64,000 nucleotides of DNA from Taeniopygia guttata (lineage: Eukaryota > Chordata > Aves > Passeriformes > Estrildidae), in NCBI RefSeq assembly GCF_048771995.1, contig NC_133063.1:63261014-63325013 (forward strand), read 5' to 3'. How positions within the stretch are numbered: position 1 is the stretch's first letter; every line of letters starts with the position of its first letter. Below, one piece after another: positions 42,401-49,781 of the stretch. The translations under genes were made by a program, and so were the position numbers. The notes below the pieces were generated by a model. The model ran no database searches. It worked only from the letters and a program-made list of their open reading frames with translations, and had not been told where the DNA came from.

Positions 42401-44708
42401 TAAATGAATAAATATATGCAGTAGTGAAGCTATATAACACAAAGTAATAAATAAGTGACGAGTCAGAAATAGTTTATTTAAAAAGAGTGGGGAAATTGTA
42501 GGAATATATAAAAGGTAAAAAACTTTAGAAAGTGCAAAAAGGCCCCAGAAAGTAGACACAAAGCTGAAAAAGGCTGGGAAAGTTCAAAACCTTCTCCTGG
42601 GAAGCTAGGAAAAGAAGAACCAAGTGAATACATTTATATTTATCATAAGGAACAAGAAAGAACAAGAACTTAGTGATAGTTTGAGATGTCAAAAGTCCTA
42701 GATATATGCTTTGCAAAAATAGAAGAAGTTTCAATCTTATATAATGAATTATTGTATATTGTTTGAGGTTCATAGAAGTCCTTCTGTTAATGTTAAACCC
42801 ACATGGGTCCTTTTCTTACTGGTTAGAGTATAATGACTCTGCACTTTTCTTTTATGCTATTGGTTCAAAGAATATGTAGAAAAAGGCCTTGCATAAACTG
42901 CCATCTTGTCTTTGATCTAGATTTGCATGGATGTTCGTTTCTCTGTGTCTCTTGCTTTTTGCTTGTATGATACAGACATAATAAATCCTAAGTCTGCAGC
43001 CAGTCCGAGTCCCATCCTGTTCTGTGAGACGCAGACCGATCGGGCAGAAAGTGGACACAGCACTCCCAGCTATGGCCACAGCGCTGCCCAGCCCAGGGGG
43101 ACGGTCACTGCCCTGCTCCTGCTGCCCCACTGCTGCTGACACGGGCCAGGATGCCCTTGGCCTTCTTGGCCACCTGGCCAGGTCCTGGCCCACCTTCAGC
43201 TGCTCTTGGCCGGCACCCCTGGGTCCTTTTGGCCCACACAGCGTCCCGGCCACAAAGTTGCCTGTTCTACTGCAAATACAGCATTAAATTGTCCTTCTAA
43301 TTCTACAACCACATCTTCTAAGGAAGTATCATGAAGTTTTATAGGGATAGAAATCTAAGTTGCTGTGACTTCAGTTAAAATGGGCTTATTCAACTCTGCA
43401 GGAAGTTGTTCTCTCTTAAGTATTCATCCCTGTCTGGTGTCATCAAGCAATGTTCTCTCTGCAAAACTGAGTTTGTAGGTCTTCAAGGCTCTGAGTTGGA
43501 AATTAGGAAATATCCAGCTATGCCGTTGTATTTGTTGTTGAAGGCATGAAAATGGATTTTCTTTCAGCCTGCATGCCTGGCCCTCTACAGCCTACTGGTT
43601 CTGGCTAAGCACACAGCTTACTCTACAATTGCTAAACAGCACAAACCTGAAATGTTCCTTTCTCACTCACCTTAGGACCAGCACTGCTGATTACATGCTT
43701 CAGGTGACCTGTAGTGGGCAAGGGAAAATGAACCAGACGCTGTGAGAAAATTGCCTGGGCTGCTGAATCCCACAGAACAAGCACCACAAACAGAGAGTAT
43801 TTTCCGTTTCACCACATCCCTCCACGAGACACATTTCATTCACACAACCAGCAAAGAGATCCAGATAATTGTCTTGGGCGTGCCTACCCTTTGGCCTGTT
43901 TAGCCATTAAATGGATACAAACATGACCAAGAAAATGCAAATTGTTCTCTAACACTCAATGCTCCTGTTCTACCAAACACATAACACATCTTTTTAAAAT
44001 CCTCTCCTTACAGTACGTTTGGTTTTTTTTTTCAATCAGTTGCATGCACAATTTCTCATTAACTTGCTGGAAACAGTTGCCCAGAAAAGCTGCCCCAAAA
44101 TTCCACTATGATGTGGCAGCTCTATTGTGACACAGCACAGCAGCAGCTCCAGGGTCCAGGAGCAGACACTCACTGCTTTGGAGTTTGCACTTCCTTGCAA
44201 AGGGAATCACTATTTTAACACTCAGTCAAGGGTCAAGTTAGACAGTCAAATCCTTTCATGACAAAATGTAGAAAGAAAGAAGCTTTCCCTGAATTCTGGG
44301 AAATACTGCAGAGTTGTTAGAAGGCCTTCCAAGAAGGTCTCCAGTTTACGTTTTCAAAGCTGTCTTGCTTGTGACAGCAAACTGAGGAGATGACAGACTC
44401 TACTGCCTCAGACTCTCCCGTGGATGGAACAGAACCCCTGCAGGTTCCCTTGCAAATGCTGCCCTGTGGCTACAGAAATCCCCTTGTAGCTGAACTCCTT
44501 GACAGGAGCTTTACCAAACCAGTGGCACCCTAGTGCTCTTTCTGTTTCAAAATAGCTCAGGCACTAAGAAAGAGCAGGAAGACATACAAAAGCCACGTTC
44601 GGGTACACCCAGGGAAAACCTCTACTTACGTGCCAGGTTAGTGAGGTAATAGCTGGAATAACAAACGCCATAAACTCCAATAGCTACAGCAGCAACCTTC
44701 TCAATCAT
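19671..44708 (-). CDS. PAK-like serine/threonine kinase with N-terminal hydrophobic segment, acidic repeats and coiled coil (19 exons)
   Basis: Predicted protein kinase of the STE20/PAK group, 733 residues in 2202 coding bases. Exons in transcription order: 44630-44708, 43671-43708, 35110-35241, 34657-34785, 32246-32377, 31788-31919, 31331-31462, 29629-29763, 29211-29351, 29016-29150, 27971-28121, 27601-27664, 26833-26881, 25957-26069, 25228-25345, 24284-24383, 23645-23841, 21119-21256, 19671-19757. Every junction is GT-AG with compatible phase and no internal stop. Residues 1-39: hydrophobic start; 40-258: five acidic repeats; 259-395: charged coiled-coil-like; ~458-712: kinase, with GSGTFG loop, VAIKK Lys487, YRD at 575-577, DFG at 595-597, APE. 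Known family: group I PAKs carry a CRIB domain; none is seen. PAK3-like kinases are expanded in zebra finch. Membrane anchoring and activity are inferred. The start is the first ATG of the first exon. It might lack expression despite an intact frame. Confidence 0.85.
20600..20945 (+). mobile_element. CR1 LINE 3' region in kinase intron
   Basis: The plus strand carries CR1 3' sequence, including GCCCCCATCCCTGGAATCAT, TGGACAGGACTCTGAGCAGC-type wording and the final GTCCCTGCTCATTGCAGGTT. Order places CR1 sense on plus, opposite to the host gene. It is old and diverged, in the last intron. Confidence 0.7.
21119..21256 (-). CDS. PAK-like kinase exon 18, subdomains X-XI
   Basis: This 138-bp exon has acceptor CTGCAG and donor [24 protein letters not shown] and the arginine motif [12 protein letters not shown] align with GTPELxxPEKLS and the KRGSAKELLQ region of PAKs. 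The invariant Arg that supports the APE glutamate is kept. Confidence 0.9.
22624..23221 (+). mobile_element. Solo LTR in kinase intron, perfect 6-bp target duplication
   Basis: The 598-bp element runs from TGTTGGGG to CTCCTACA, with AATAAA near 23138 followed by a C- and T-rich U5-like region. CAAAAC flanks it on both sides (22618-22623 and 23222-23227). It sits antisense to the kinase gene. Confidence 0.85.
23645..23841 (-). CDS. PAK-like kinase exon 17, activation segment
   Basis: This 197-bp exon has acceptor TTTGTCCACAG and donor GTAAGG. It begins inside the Ala codon before DFG and encodes [28 protein letters not shown] and [12 protein letters not shown], all PAK hallmarks. In the family form RSTMVGTPYWMAPE the activating Thr aligns here with Ser, and PYW reads SGW. 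Confidence 0.93.
24284..24383 (-). CDS. PAK-like kinase exon 16, catalytic loop
   Basis: This 100-bp exon has acceptor CTCTCTCAG and donor GTCAGT. It encodes [20 protein letters not shown] then DNILL, aligning with [20 protein letters not shown]. The His of HRD is Tyr, while the catalytic Asp, Lys and Asn are present. Confidence 0.93.
25228..25345 (-). CDS. PAK-like kinase exon 15, hinge
   Basis: This 118-bp exon has acceptor CTTTCAG and donor GTCAGC. It encodes [24 protein letters not shown] and DEIAAISRE, matching the PAK hinge SYLVGDELWVVMEYLAGG and IAAVCRE. Confidence 0.93.
25957..26069 (-). CDS. PAK-like kinase exon 14, ATP-lysine and helix C
   Basis: This 113-bp exon has acceptor CATTTTAG and donor GTGAGT. 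It encodes [20 protein letters not shown] and [10 protein letters not shown], equivalent to [20 protein letters not shown] and NKNPNIVNYL in PAK1. The ATP-binding Lys and helix C Glu are present. Confidence 0.93.
26833..26881 (-). CDS. PAK-like kinase exon 13, glycine-loop end
   Basis: This 49-bp exon has acceptor GTTTCTAG and donor GTAAAT. It completes the split Gly codon and encodes [16 protein letters not shown], aligning with ASGTVYTAMDVATGQE. Confidence 0.88.
27601..27664 (-). CDS. PAK-like kinase exon 12, start of kinase domain
   Basis: This 64-bp exon has acceptor TTTCCCTCAG and donor GTGAGT. It encodes [20 protein letters not shown]. Joined to exon 11 it continues LEQLR, which aligns with [20 protein letters not shown] and the IGQG start of PAK1. 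Confidence 0.88.
27971..28121 (-). CDS. PAK-like kinase exon 11, linker
   Basis: This 151-bp exon has acceptor TTGTTCCAG and donor GTACGT. It encodes a linker with poly-Ala ([11 protein letters not shown]), [13 protein letters not shown] and an acidic end running into LEQL. It takes the place of the PAK regulatory region and shows no CRIB consensus. Confidence 0.82.
28376..28591 (-). other. Possible relic or alternative coiled-coil exon
   Basis: A minus-strand open stretch encodes [20 protein letters not shown] and ends at a stop, with an acceptor-like CACCGGGCAG upstream. It is helical and charged like the neighbouring exons, but including it would break the main frame. It may be a relic exon, an alternative 3' end, or chance. 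Confidence 0.25.
29016..29150 (-). CDS. PAK-like kinase exon 10, coiled coil
   Basis: This 135-bp phase-0 exon has acceptor TATTTTACAG and donor GTGAGT. It encodes [20 protein letters not shown] and further heptad-like sequence rich in Lys and Glu, consistent with self-association. Confidence 0.8.
29211..29351 (-). CDS. PAK-like kinase exon 9, coiled coil
   Basis: This 141-bp phase-0 exon has acceptor GTGTACAG and donor GTGAGT. It encodes [20 protein letters not shown]. The intron start GTGAGTGAAAGAG is shared with exon 10, suggesting that the two arose by duplication. Confidence 0.8.
29629..29763 (-). CDS. PAK-like kinase exon 8, Glu/Gln-rich
   Basis: This 135-bp phase-0 exon has acceptor TTTCTGTGCAG and donor GTAAGC. 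It encodes [19 protein letters not shown] at its end, with a mixed proline-containing start. It leads from the acidic repeats into the coiled-coil exons. Confidence 0.8.
30435..30496. repeat. GATA microsatellite merging into GACA
   Basis: About eleven GATA units are followed by three GACA-type units in a kinase intron. The GATA/GACA combination is the Bkm-type repeat known to accumulate on some sex chromosomes, but a single short tract is only weak evidence. Confidence 0.95.
31331..31462 (-). CDS. PAK-like kinase exon 7, acidic repeat 5
   Basis: This 132-bp phase-0 exon has acceptor TTGCCACAG and donor GTAAGT. It encodes 44 residues with [18 protein letters not shown]. It starts [13 protein letters not shown]; this Met is internal to the full gene but could be an alternative start. 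Confidence 0.82.
31788..31919 (-). CDS. PAK-like kinase exon 6, acidic repeat 4
   Basis: 132-bp phase-0 exon, 457 bp upstream of exon 7 with homologous intron. It encodes [15 protein letters not shown], then [17 protein letters not shown] and PEPESPEP. Confidence 0.82.
32246..32377 (-). CDS. PAK-like kinase exon 5, acidic repeat 3
   Basis: 132-bp phase-0 exon, 458 bp from exon 6, with the same splice sites. It encodes [20 protein letters not shown] and ends PEPESPEA. Confidence 0.82.
32930..33110 (-). mobile_element. CR1-like fragment (first part, unit 1)
   Basis: The minus strand has GTGCAGAGAAGGACACGGGA followed by CTGGGGAAGGGT and GTGTTTCAGCCTGGA, matching the CR1 ORF2 tail wording CTGGAGCGTGTCCAGAGAAGG and GTTCAGCCTGGAGAA. 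Its continuation appears across an insertion at 33745-33963. A paralogue lies at 36085-36254. Confidence 0.55.
33111..33744. other. GC-rich insertion inside the CR1-like fragment
   Basis: About 630 bp of C-rich sequence separates two CR1-like parts that are contiguous in the family. It begins TGTAGACAC and includes CATTAAATTTCGG near 33550, which could be an LTR polyadenylation region, but termini and target duplication are not clear. Confidence 0.4.
33745..33963 (-). mobile_element. CR1-like fragment (second part, unit 1)
   Basis: The minus strand reads GTGGCCAAGAAGGCCAAGGG CATCCTGGCC-like wording and an AGCAGGAGCAGGGCAGTGAC stretch, as in the CR1 ORF2 3' region. It is nearly the same as 43040-43265. 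Confidence 0.55.
33964..34650. other. Kinase intron sequence, nothing else recognised
   Basis: No coding or repeat signal could be supported. The last ~60 bases resemble the intron end that precedes every acidic-repeat exon. Confidence 0.4.
34657..34785 (-). CDS. PAK-like kinase exon 4, acidic repeat 2
   Basis: 129-bp phase-0 exon, one codon shorter than its sisters. It encodes [20 protein letters not shown] and ends PEPESSEP. The loss of exactly three bases keeps the frame, which fits selection on the protein. Confidence 0.82.
35110..35241 (-). CDS. PAK-like kinase exon 3, acidic repeat 1
   Basis: 132-bp phase-0 exon with acceptor TTGCCCCAG and donor GTAAGT. It encodes [15 protein letters not shown], then [18 protein letters not shown]. 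It is the most diverged repeat and begins with Ser instead of Met. Confidence 0.8.
35454..35744 (-). mobile_element. Solo LTR in kinase intron, perfect 6-bp target duplication
   Basis: The 291-bp element has inverted ends TGTCG and CGACA. TATCTG lies on both sides (35448-35453 and 35745-35750). On the minus strand TATAAAAG and AATAAAC occur in LTR order. Comparison with the paralogous intron at 32560-32640 shows the empty site, confirming insertion. Confidence 0.9.
36085..36254 (-). mobile_element. CR1-like fragment (first part, unit 2)
   Basis: The minus strand frame is open as [20 protein letters not shown], the CR1 tail wording also seen at 32930-33110, where a one-base loss breaks the frame. 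The betaretrovirus-like provirus begins directly to its right. Confidence 0.55.
36985..37665 (+). pseudogene. Betaretrovirus-like gag: capsid and nucleocapsid
   Basis: The capsid part encodes [20 protein letters not shown] (major homology region) and [16 protein letters not shown] stop follows, then Cys-rich nucleocapsid sequence, including [13 protein letters not shown] and [15 protein letters not shown], in which the zinc-knuckle cysteines are partly lost. Confidence 0.8.
37666..38360 (+). pseudogene. Degenerate protease region of the provirus
   Basis: By position this should hold dUTPase/protease and the start of RT. Short frames rich in Asn, Ile and Lys are visible, but no DTGA active site can be read. 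Identification is by context only. Confidence 0.3.
38361..39120 (+). pseudogene. Betaretrovirus-like reverse transcriptase
   Basis: The frame holds [20 protein letters not shown] and, after a frame change, the active-site-type HYIDDLL with YIDD at 38661-38672. A connection-domain-like frame (38867-39121) follows. Multiple stops and frameshifts exclude activity. Confidence 0.8.
39560..39890 (+). pseudogene. Retroviral RNase H fragment
   Basis: The plus strand reads [11 protein letters not shown] and, after a stop, [19 protein letters not shown], matching the DS and HIRSHTGLPG motifs of class II RNase H. Integrase is not recognisable beyond it. Confidence 0.65.
40080..42480 (+). other. A-rich proviral remainder, not resolvable
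   Basis: It should contain integrase and env by position, but stop codons in all frames and strong A bias leave no recognisable motif. AAAAAGAGTGGGGAAA at about 42479-42494 is a good polypurine tract. Confidence 0.45.
42497..43025 (+). mobile_element. 3' LTR of the A-rich provirus
   Basis: It starts TGTAGGAATATATAAAAGG right after the polypurine tract. AATAAA lies near 42979. The right limit, near the CR1-like sequence that resumes at about 43040, is approximate. Confidence 0.65.
43040..43265 (-). mobile_element. CR1-like fragment (second part, unit 2)
   Basis: Nearly identical to 33745-33963 and continues, across the provirus, the CR1-like part at 36085-36254. Confidence 0.55.
43671..43708 (-). 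CDS. PAK-like kinase exon 2
   Basis: 38-bp exon with acceptor GCCCACTACAG and donor GTGAGT. It completes the Arg codon from exon 1 and encodes [12 protein letters not shown], ending in phase 0 where the repeat exons begin. It is short, so confidence rests on perfect phase fit on both sides. Confidence 0.7.
44630..44708 (-). CDS. PAK-like kinase exon 1 with start codon and hydrophobic segment
   Basis: The ATG at 44708 opens 26 codons plus one base, ending at donor GTAAGT. The product begins [20 protein letters not shown], a stretch long enough for a weak membrane-spanning or signal-anchor helix. No earlier in-frame ATG was accepted. Upstream, the minus strand has GGCCAATATAGAG and a CRE-like TGATGTCA near 44900-44940, a possible promoter. 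Confidence 0.7.
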
Positions 44709-45178
44709 TGTAGCACTGCTGTGCAGATTTGCTCCACCATCAGAAAAATCAAGGCTCTTGTCAGTGGGCAGCTCCCACTGACAAACGCCTCAAGCAGGAG
44801 GATGCTCCTGCCCTGAGCGAGCCCTAGGGCTGCTCTGACACTGAGGCCTTCCGTGCACCAAGACAACCTTCTGATGCCACCATGACCACATGGCAACCAT
44901 GCCCTGACATCACAATGCAAGCACTCTATATTGGCCAGTGAATTTAGGCAGAGCAATAACCAACCTTCCGTACAGCAAACGCAAAATAGCTGGGGAAGTT
45001 CTCCTCTGTCACAAAGCAGCACAAATTCCCCTCGTGGGCCAAACCCTGTTGTTCAAGGGATCCAAGAGTAACTCCAGGAGTGCACCAAGCACCTACAGCC
45101 TGTACCCGAACTGAGCACTCAGATGGGACCCAAGCAAAGGAAACCAGACCAAGAAAATGGCCCAGAGCATTGCACACC

Positions 45179-45581
45179 TGAGAAACAACCCTCACTTTTA
45201 AAAATTTAAAGGTTTATTAAATCTTAACAAAGGACTGAATAAGGAAAACTTGCAGCACTGGGAGTCTCTATGAACATTACATAGAGCAGCTCATCTATCA
45301 AATGGTTGCTCTGCCTTTTATACCCTTCATCCTGCCAAAGTTTTGTCAAAGTTTTGCCATCCACTGGTGGAGATTTCTTTCTTACCTCTTGACTGGAGGT
45401 CAGGTGTTGTTACACCACACCTCCTGGTCACAAGCCGGCCCTCCCCAAAAGCCCTGACTACCAAGGCTATTGCAAGGGGGAGGGGAAATAGGACTATGGG
45501 AGCCTATATTACAATAACATCACTATACATTTTTATATCCACATAATATCTACCTCTTAACAGTGAGAGCCAACTGTTACA
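45179..45581 (-). mobile_element. Probable solo LTR upstream of the kinase gene
   Basis: Minus-strand order is TGTAACAGTTGG start, GGGTATAAAAGGCAG near 45315-45330, then AATAAACC near 45210. This is LTR architecture pointing toward the kinase gene start 470 bp away. No target duplication was found, so the ends are approximate. Confidence 0.5.
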
Positions 45582-45594
45582 TTACTCATCTATA

Positions 45595-46150
45595 GCACAC
45601 AGAGCCAGGAGAGAAGGCACTGTTGGCATAACAGCTGAAACAATTCCTAACAAATCTCCCACATATCTGCACGTTTATTGGATACGCCCAGGGCTCCTGA
45701 GGATGTACATCTCTGCCTTTATTCCCCTTTGGAAGCAGTCAAACTGGCAGCACCTGCCCACCAGCAGAAGCTGCTCCGAGCTGGGAACACAACTGGTGGT
45801 GCTGATTTCCAGAGGCTTCTGTGTCCCAGGAGAAGATAAGGAAAGAGCGGATTGAGAGGTGCTGGCGCTGCTGCTGCTCTGTGCCAGAGAGCCCCGGCTG
45901 GGCAGGGCACGGCGCTGCAGGCTCTTTCTCCTGCCAGAGCTGGGCACACCTGGGAACAAGGCATGGCAACTTGTGGGAAACCAAGAGCTTTGTGGGGGCT
46001 GCATTGTTCAGCACACACTCAGGCCATCTGTGACACAGAGTTCTGGCACCTAAAAAGATAAAGGAGAGGCAAATAGCTGGGAGAGGTTTCATTTTGACCT
46101 TTCTTACCTGTTCACAGAAGTTGCCAAAATGAAAGTTACAGAGCAGGGCC
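45595..46150 (-). repeat. Multicopy block with serine-rich open frame (diverged copy)
   Basis: It corresponds to 4905-5470 with scattered differences and small indels. The serine-rich minus-strand frame and the GTAAGA donor near 46105 are conserved. Its right end reads into unrelated sequence. Confidence 0.75.
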
Positions 46151-46159
46151 TGTTCCCTG

Positions 46160-47790
46160 CTGCCAGCTCAGGATTGGAAAGGAGGCATTTGTTTATTTCA
46201 GTACTCGGTGCATAGGGAATCACTCCCCTAACACCTGCACAGCCAGCAATCTCACTTATTAGTTTGTATCCATGGAACTAAGACATATTCAATACTTTGC
46301 TGAAATTCACAGGCTAAACATTCCTCCAAATTATTTGACATATTTAAATAATTTCTCAGAATTTATTGACATCAGAGTAGAAGTATCCTGTAGGTCCCTG
46401 GTGGTCATTGCCACAGGTTCAGGAGGAGACTCATGCACAAAAGAATCTAAGACACAACTGGGCTTGCCAAGCAAATGTATTCCATTAGTTGCAGTAGCAA
46501 ATAATACCAACCCCTGGATTCCCAAAAATCCGCTGAGCAGGAGAAGGAGTTGGAGTGTGGTGCTCGGCGACAGGGGCAGGTAGGCAGTGCATTTCCAGGA
46601 CATGCCCTGGATCAAAACGGTGCACACGTCATCCTTCTCACCCCTCCAGCCCAGAGCCAGGCCTTATACCTCCTGCTCAGGAGTGGAATTTTCCCAGTTA
46701 CAGCATCAGCTCACACATGGCTGGCATGTGAGATGAGGCCAGGATGGCTCCAGATACTAAGGCCATGCCAACAACGGCTCCATTATGCATTGCTCCCCTT
46801 TCAAACCTTAACTGCCCACCGATTGACCCTACATTGTTTCTCTTTCAAGGGTCCTGTTCCCACCCATTAAACAATACACTTTTCTTCATTGTCTTGTCAA
46901 CCTGCTCAAACACGGATCAAATATGGCAGGGCCTCGGACATGACTCCGGTTCCTGACACAGTCATTTGGGAACTATTCCATTCCTCAAATTCTCCTTTGC
47001 TGGTCAAGAGCCTCTTAAAAACATATCTTCCCTTTGAATGCATTCCAGCTACCTTCTTAGCAGGACCACTCTCTTTATTCTCAAGGCTAAAATAGCACTT
47101 GCACACATTAGGCACTGCAGTGGGGCAATACGGGGTTCAGCACTGCCTGTTAAAGCTAAAGGGATTCACAAGCTTAAGCCCTATTGAATACACTTGACAT
47201 TTCTCCTTGCTGTTCTGGGAATCAACACAAGCATTTCATCAATACGCCCTTCAAGTGCTCTTGCTGAGTGAAGCCACATGGCTGTGTCAATACAGCAGCT
47301 GGGACTCAGTTTTTTCATGCATAGAAAGCCAATTTTTTATTCACAAAACTAATTTTTATACTGTTTCCACAGACCTCATGTTTAATTCCAATTGCCTGGT
47401 TCTTTTCTTGTCCACACAATTCACTGCTTAGAAGGTGTTTTTGTGTGGACTTGCTAAGACTCTCTCTTTTACTCAGGTGTTTACAATTTTCCTTTGTGGA
47501 CTCCCATTGGACAGATTTCCTGATTATTACAGATGCAGTTTTCTTACCACAAGAGCTTGTTGTGCTAACTGCAGTCATGATTTTTCACATGGGAATTTAG
47601 CTAGCTGTACGTAGAAGACATAACAGGCCAGCTGCTCATTTTTAGGAGAGTAAGGCCTGATTTTATAAGGCCTTTCTTTGACAATACCCCCTACCTGTGT
47701 GCAACACATTGTGACTTTCTTTGAGAAATTAAGGAAGAAAACACAGATTGCCTACTGAAATATTTCTGCTCTCTTCCAAATCAGTTCACA
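46160..47790. other. Unassigned sequence
   Basis: One minus-strand frame (46331-46627) encodes a leader-like LQLLLLLSGFLGIQG followed by a short ectodomain-like stretch, and another (46906-47115) is lysine- and glutamate-rich. Neither has a recognisable family or splice support. The region may be degraded retroviral env or a gene remnant. Confidence 0.3.
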
Positions 47791-47814
47791 ACTCAAGCAA
47801 AACCCTCAGGCGCA

Positions 47815-48257
47815 TCCCCGATTCCCTCTCTCCCAGCAGCTCCAAGCTGCGGCATGGCACAGCTCTTGCTGTGTGCCAGGGAGCACAAAGCAGGCCGGCC
47901 TGCTGGCCCTGAATATTTCTGCAAAGCACTCTGCAGGTCACAGCTTTGCTGTGGCTCAGTGCAGAAGTGCAGGCGCTGCCTCCCAGAGCTGTGTGAGGCA
48001 CTGGCTCCTGCAGCCGGGAGCTGACAAGCTGTCCCTGCCTCCCGCTGGCCCATGGTCCCCTGGCACAAGCGCCGTGCCTGAAGGACGCTGCCCTGTGCTC
48101 CAGCCTGCCGAGCAGCCCGGCTCCCTGCCCCGGTGCCCAGAGTGCTGCACACACTGCTGACCTTTGCCAGGAGTCGCAGGGCAGTCGGCACAAGAGTGGG
48201 AATGCTGAGCCAGGCCACCGGCCCTCGGCTGCCCTTGGCCTTTCTCTCCTCGGGGCA
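47815..48257. repeat. GC-rich duplicated block, partner of 18420-18857
   Basis: Nearly identical to the partner, with few substitutions and a one-base insertion (GGCTCCCTGCC against GGCTCCTGCC). It ends at the same CGGGGCAG. Confidence 0.85.
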
Positions 48258-48959
48258 GTGAAATGCCTGCAGCTTCATAAGAGATCTGAGTGGGAGAAGC
48301 CCCGGTCAGTCAATCCTGGGGCTTGGTAGCAAGCTCATCTATGATATTTGGTAACATCTCACCCTTCCTGGCTTAATAAAATTTGTAATTTGTTCTCTGT
48401 CTTCCATCTATAAGGGCCCTTTGCAAACAGGAAAACAGAAGACAGCATGGGCCGAATGTCCATGGAAACTGCAGTATTCATGTTCAGGATCTTTTATGAG
48501 GGAACTCAGGCCACAGGCACAATGCTTATATGTTAGAACTTATCTTTAAAAACCAAAAACCTTCAAACTTTAACTGATTTAACCCTTATAGAAAAGTCTA
48601 ACTATTAAAAACAACCTGTAACCCATTTATGCCTTGAAGAAAAACCCAACACCCAGAAAACAATCTGTAAACAGAAAAAACAAATTTGTAAGCAAGAAAA
48701 AGTTTGTAAGCATGAGAAATAGTTTGTAAATAAATCAAGTTCTTATATAAACTGTCCATGAAGTAGGTAGACTTCAGGATGTTTGTCTATGCTTTCCACT
48801 GTCCACTGAAGGGTATTTTAGGCAGCTGAATATCATAGGGTTATTAGAACGTTATATTATTTACTTAAGACTCAAAGAGGGGGGTGTACCCTCAGCCCAA
48901 CCCCTTTTACCCCCTTCTTCTTTGTATAATAAGAAAAATAAGGACAAACATAGTTTTTG

Positions 48960-49485
48960 AGCACTGCGTGGATCTCTTTTTCACTATGAGGACTTGAAAA
49001 AAAACATTCTTCCGGATGAGTGAGAGTGAAAATTTAACAAAGTAAAAATCTGTTTGGATTTAGGTGAAATGTACCACTTTGAGCTTGCTAGCATATGTGA
49101 AATATGTTGTTTAGTCTAATAACTACAGCACTAGCAAAGTTGTCCCAGCTAAGGAAGAGATAAGAAAGACTCCTCAGTCCTTGTAACAGACAGGGCAGAA
49201 TGACCCAGGTGTTCTTTCTGTACTTTCTGACAAAAACTGAGTCCAAGTGTAACTAGCGCTAAGTGTAACGCAAAATCAGCATAATGAATATGCATGAACC
49301 TATTGTGAAATTCTATGCATATGGAAATTAGGGTAATAAAAAAGGATCAGGAGTTCTCAGGGGTGCGCATGTCCATTGAAGGGCAATGTGTCCCGACATG
49401 CGTCCACAGCGCTGTGAATAAACATACCGTTCCCTACAAATCTTTATTGGAATTATGGGGTTTTGATTTTTCTCCGCGTTTCATG
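48960..49485 (+). mobile_element. LTR-like sequence, boundaries unclear
   Basis: The order AATATGCAT motifs, GGTAATAAAAAAGG TATA-like box, then GAATAAACAT near 49416 with a T-rich 3' part resembles an avian LTR of the plus strand. Ends and target duplication could not be fixed. Confidence 0.4.
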
Positions 49486-49781
49486 AGGCTTTTTTTCATT
49501 TATCTCAATGGAGCATCTAGGTTTCCTAATGTATTTTTCTTTACCAGCCAGGTTCATGGCTTGATCAGGGCCATCAGCTTTGCTGGGGGAGGTTTTTTGT
49601 ATTTATACTTTAAAAACAAACTTTTAATAATATCTAGTGCACAAAAATTTTAGACACAAATAACAGCGCAAGCAATACACCCTTCTCCCCTTGTTAAAAG
49701 TTAGTAATTTTGTTAGTGATTTAATAAGATGACTTTTTACTTTTAAAATGATGACAAGTGGCAGAACTTCAGTTAAAGAAC

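Larger units (their letters stand above)
36257..43025 (+). mobile_element. Decayed A-rich betaretrovirus-like provirus in kinase intron 2
   Basis: Plus-strand gag and pol pieces are followed by a purine tract and a 3' LTR. The left end (36257-36400) resembles the start of the 3' LTR and may be a 5' LTR remnant. The plus strand is strikingly A-rich and G-poor (for example 32 A in 60 bases at 40681-40740), and stops are frequent. Env is not readable between about 40100 and 42480. The provirus lies antisense to the kinase gene and splits a CR1-like element. Confidence 0.75.
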
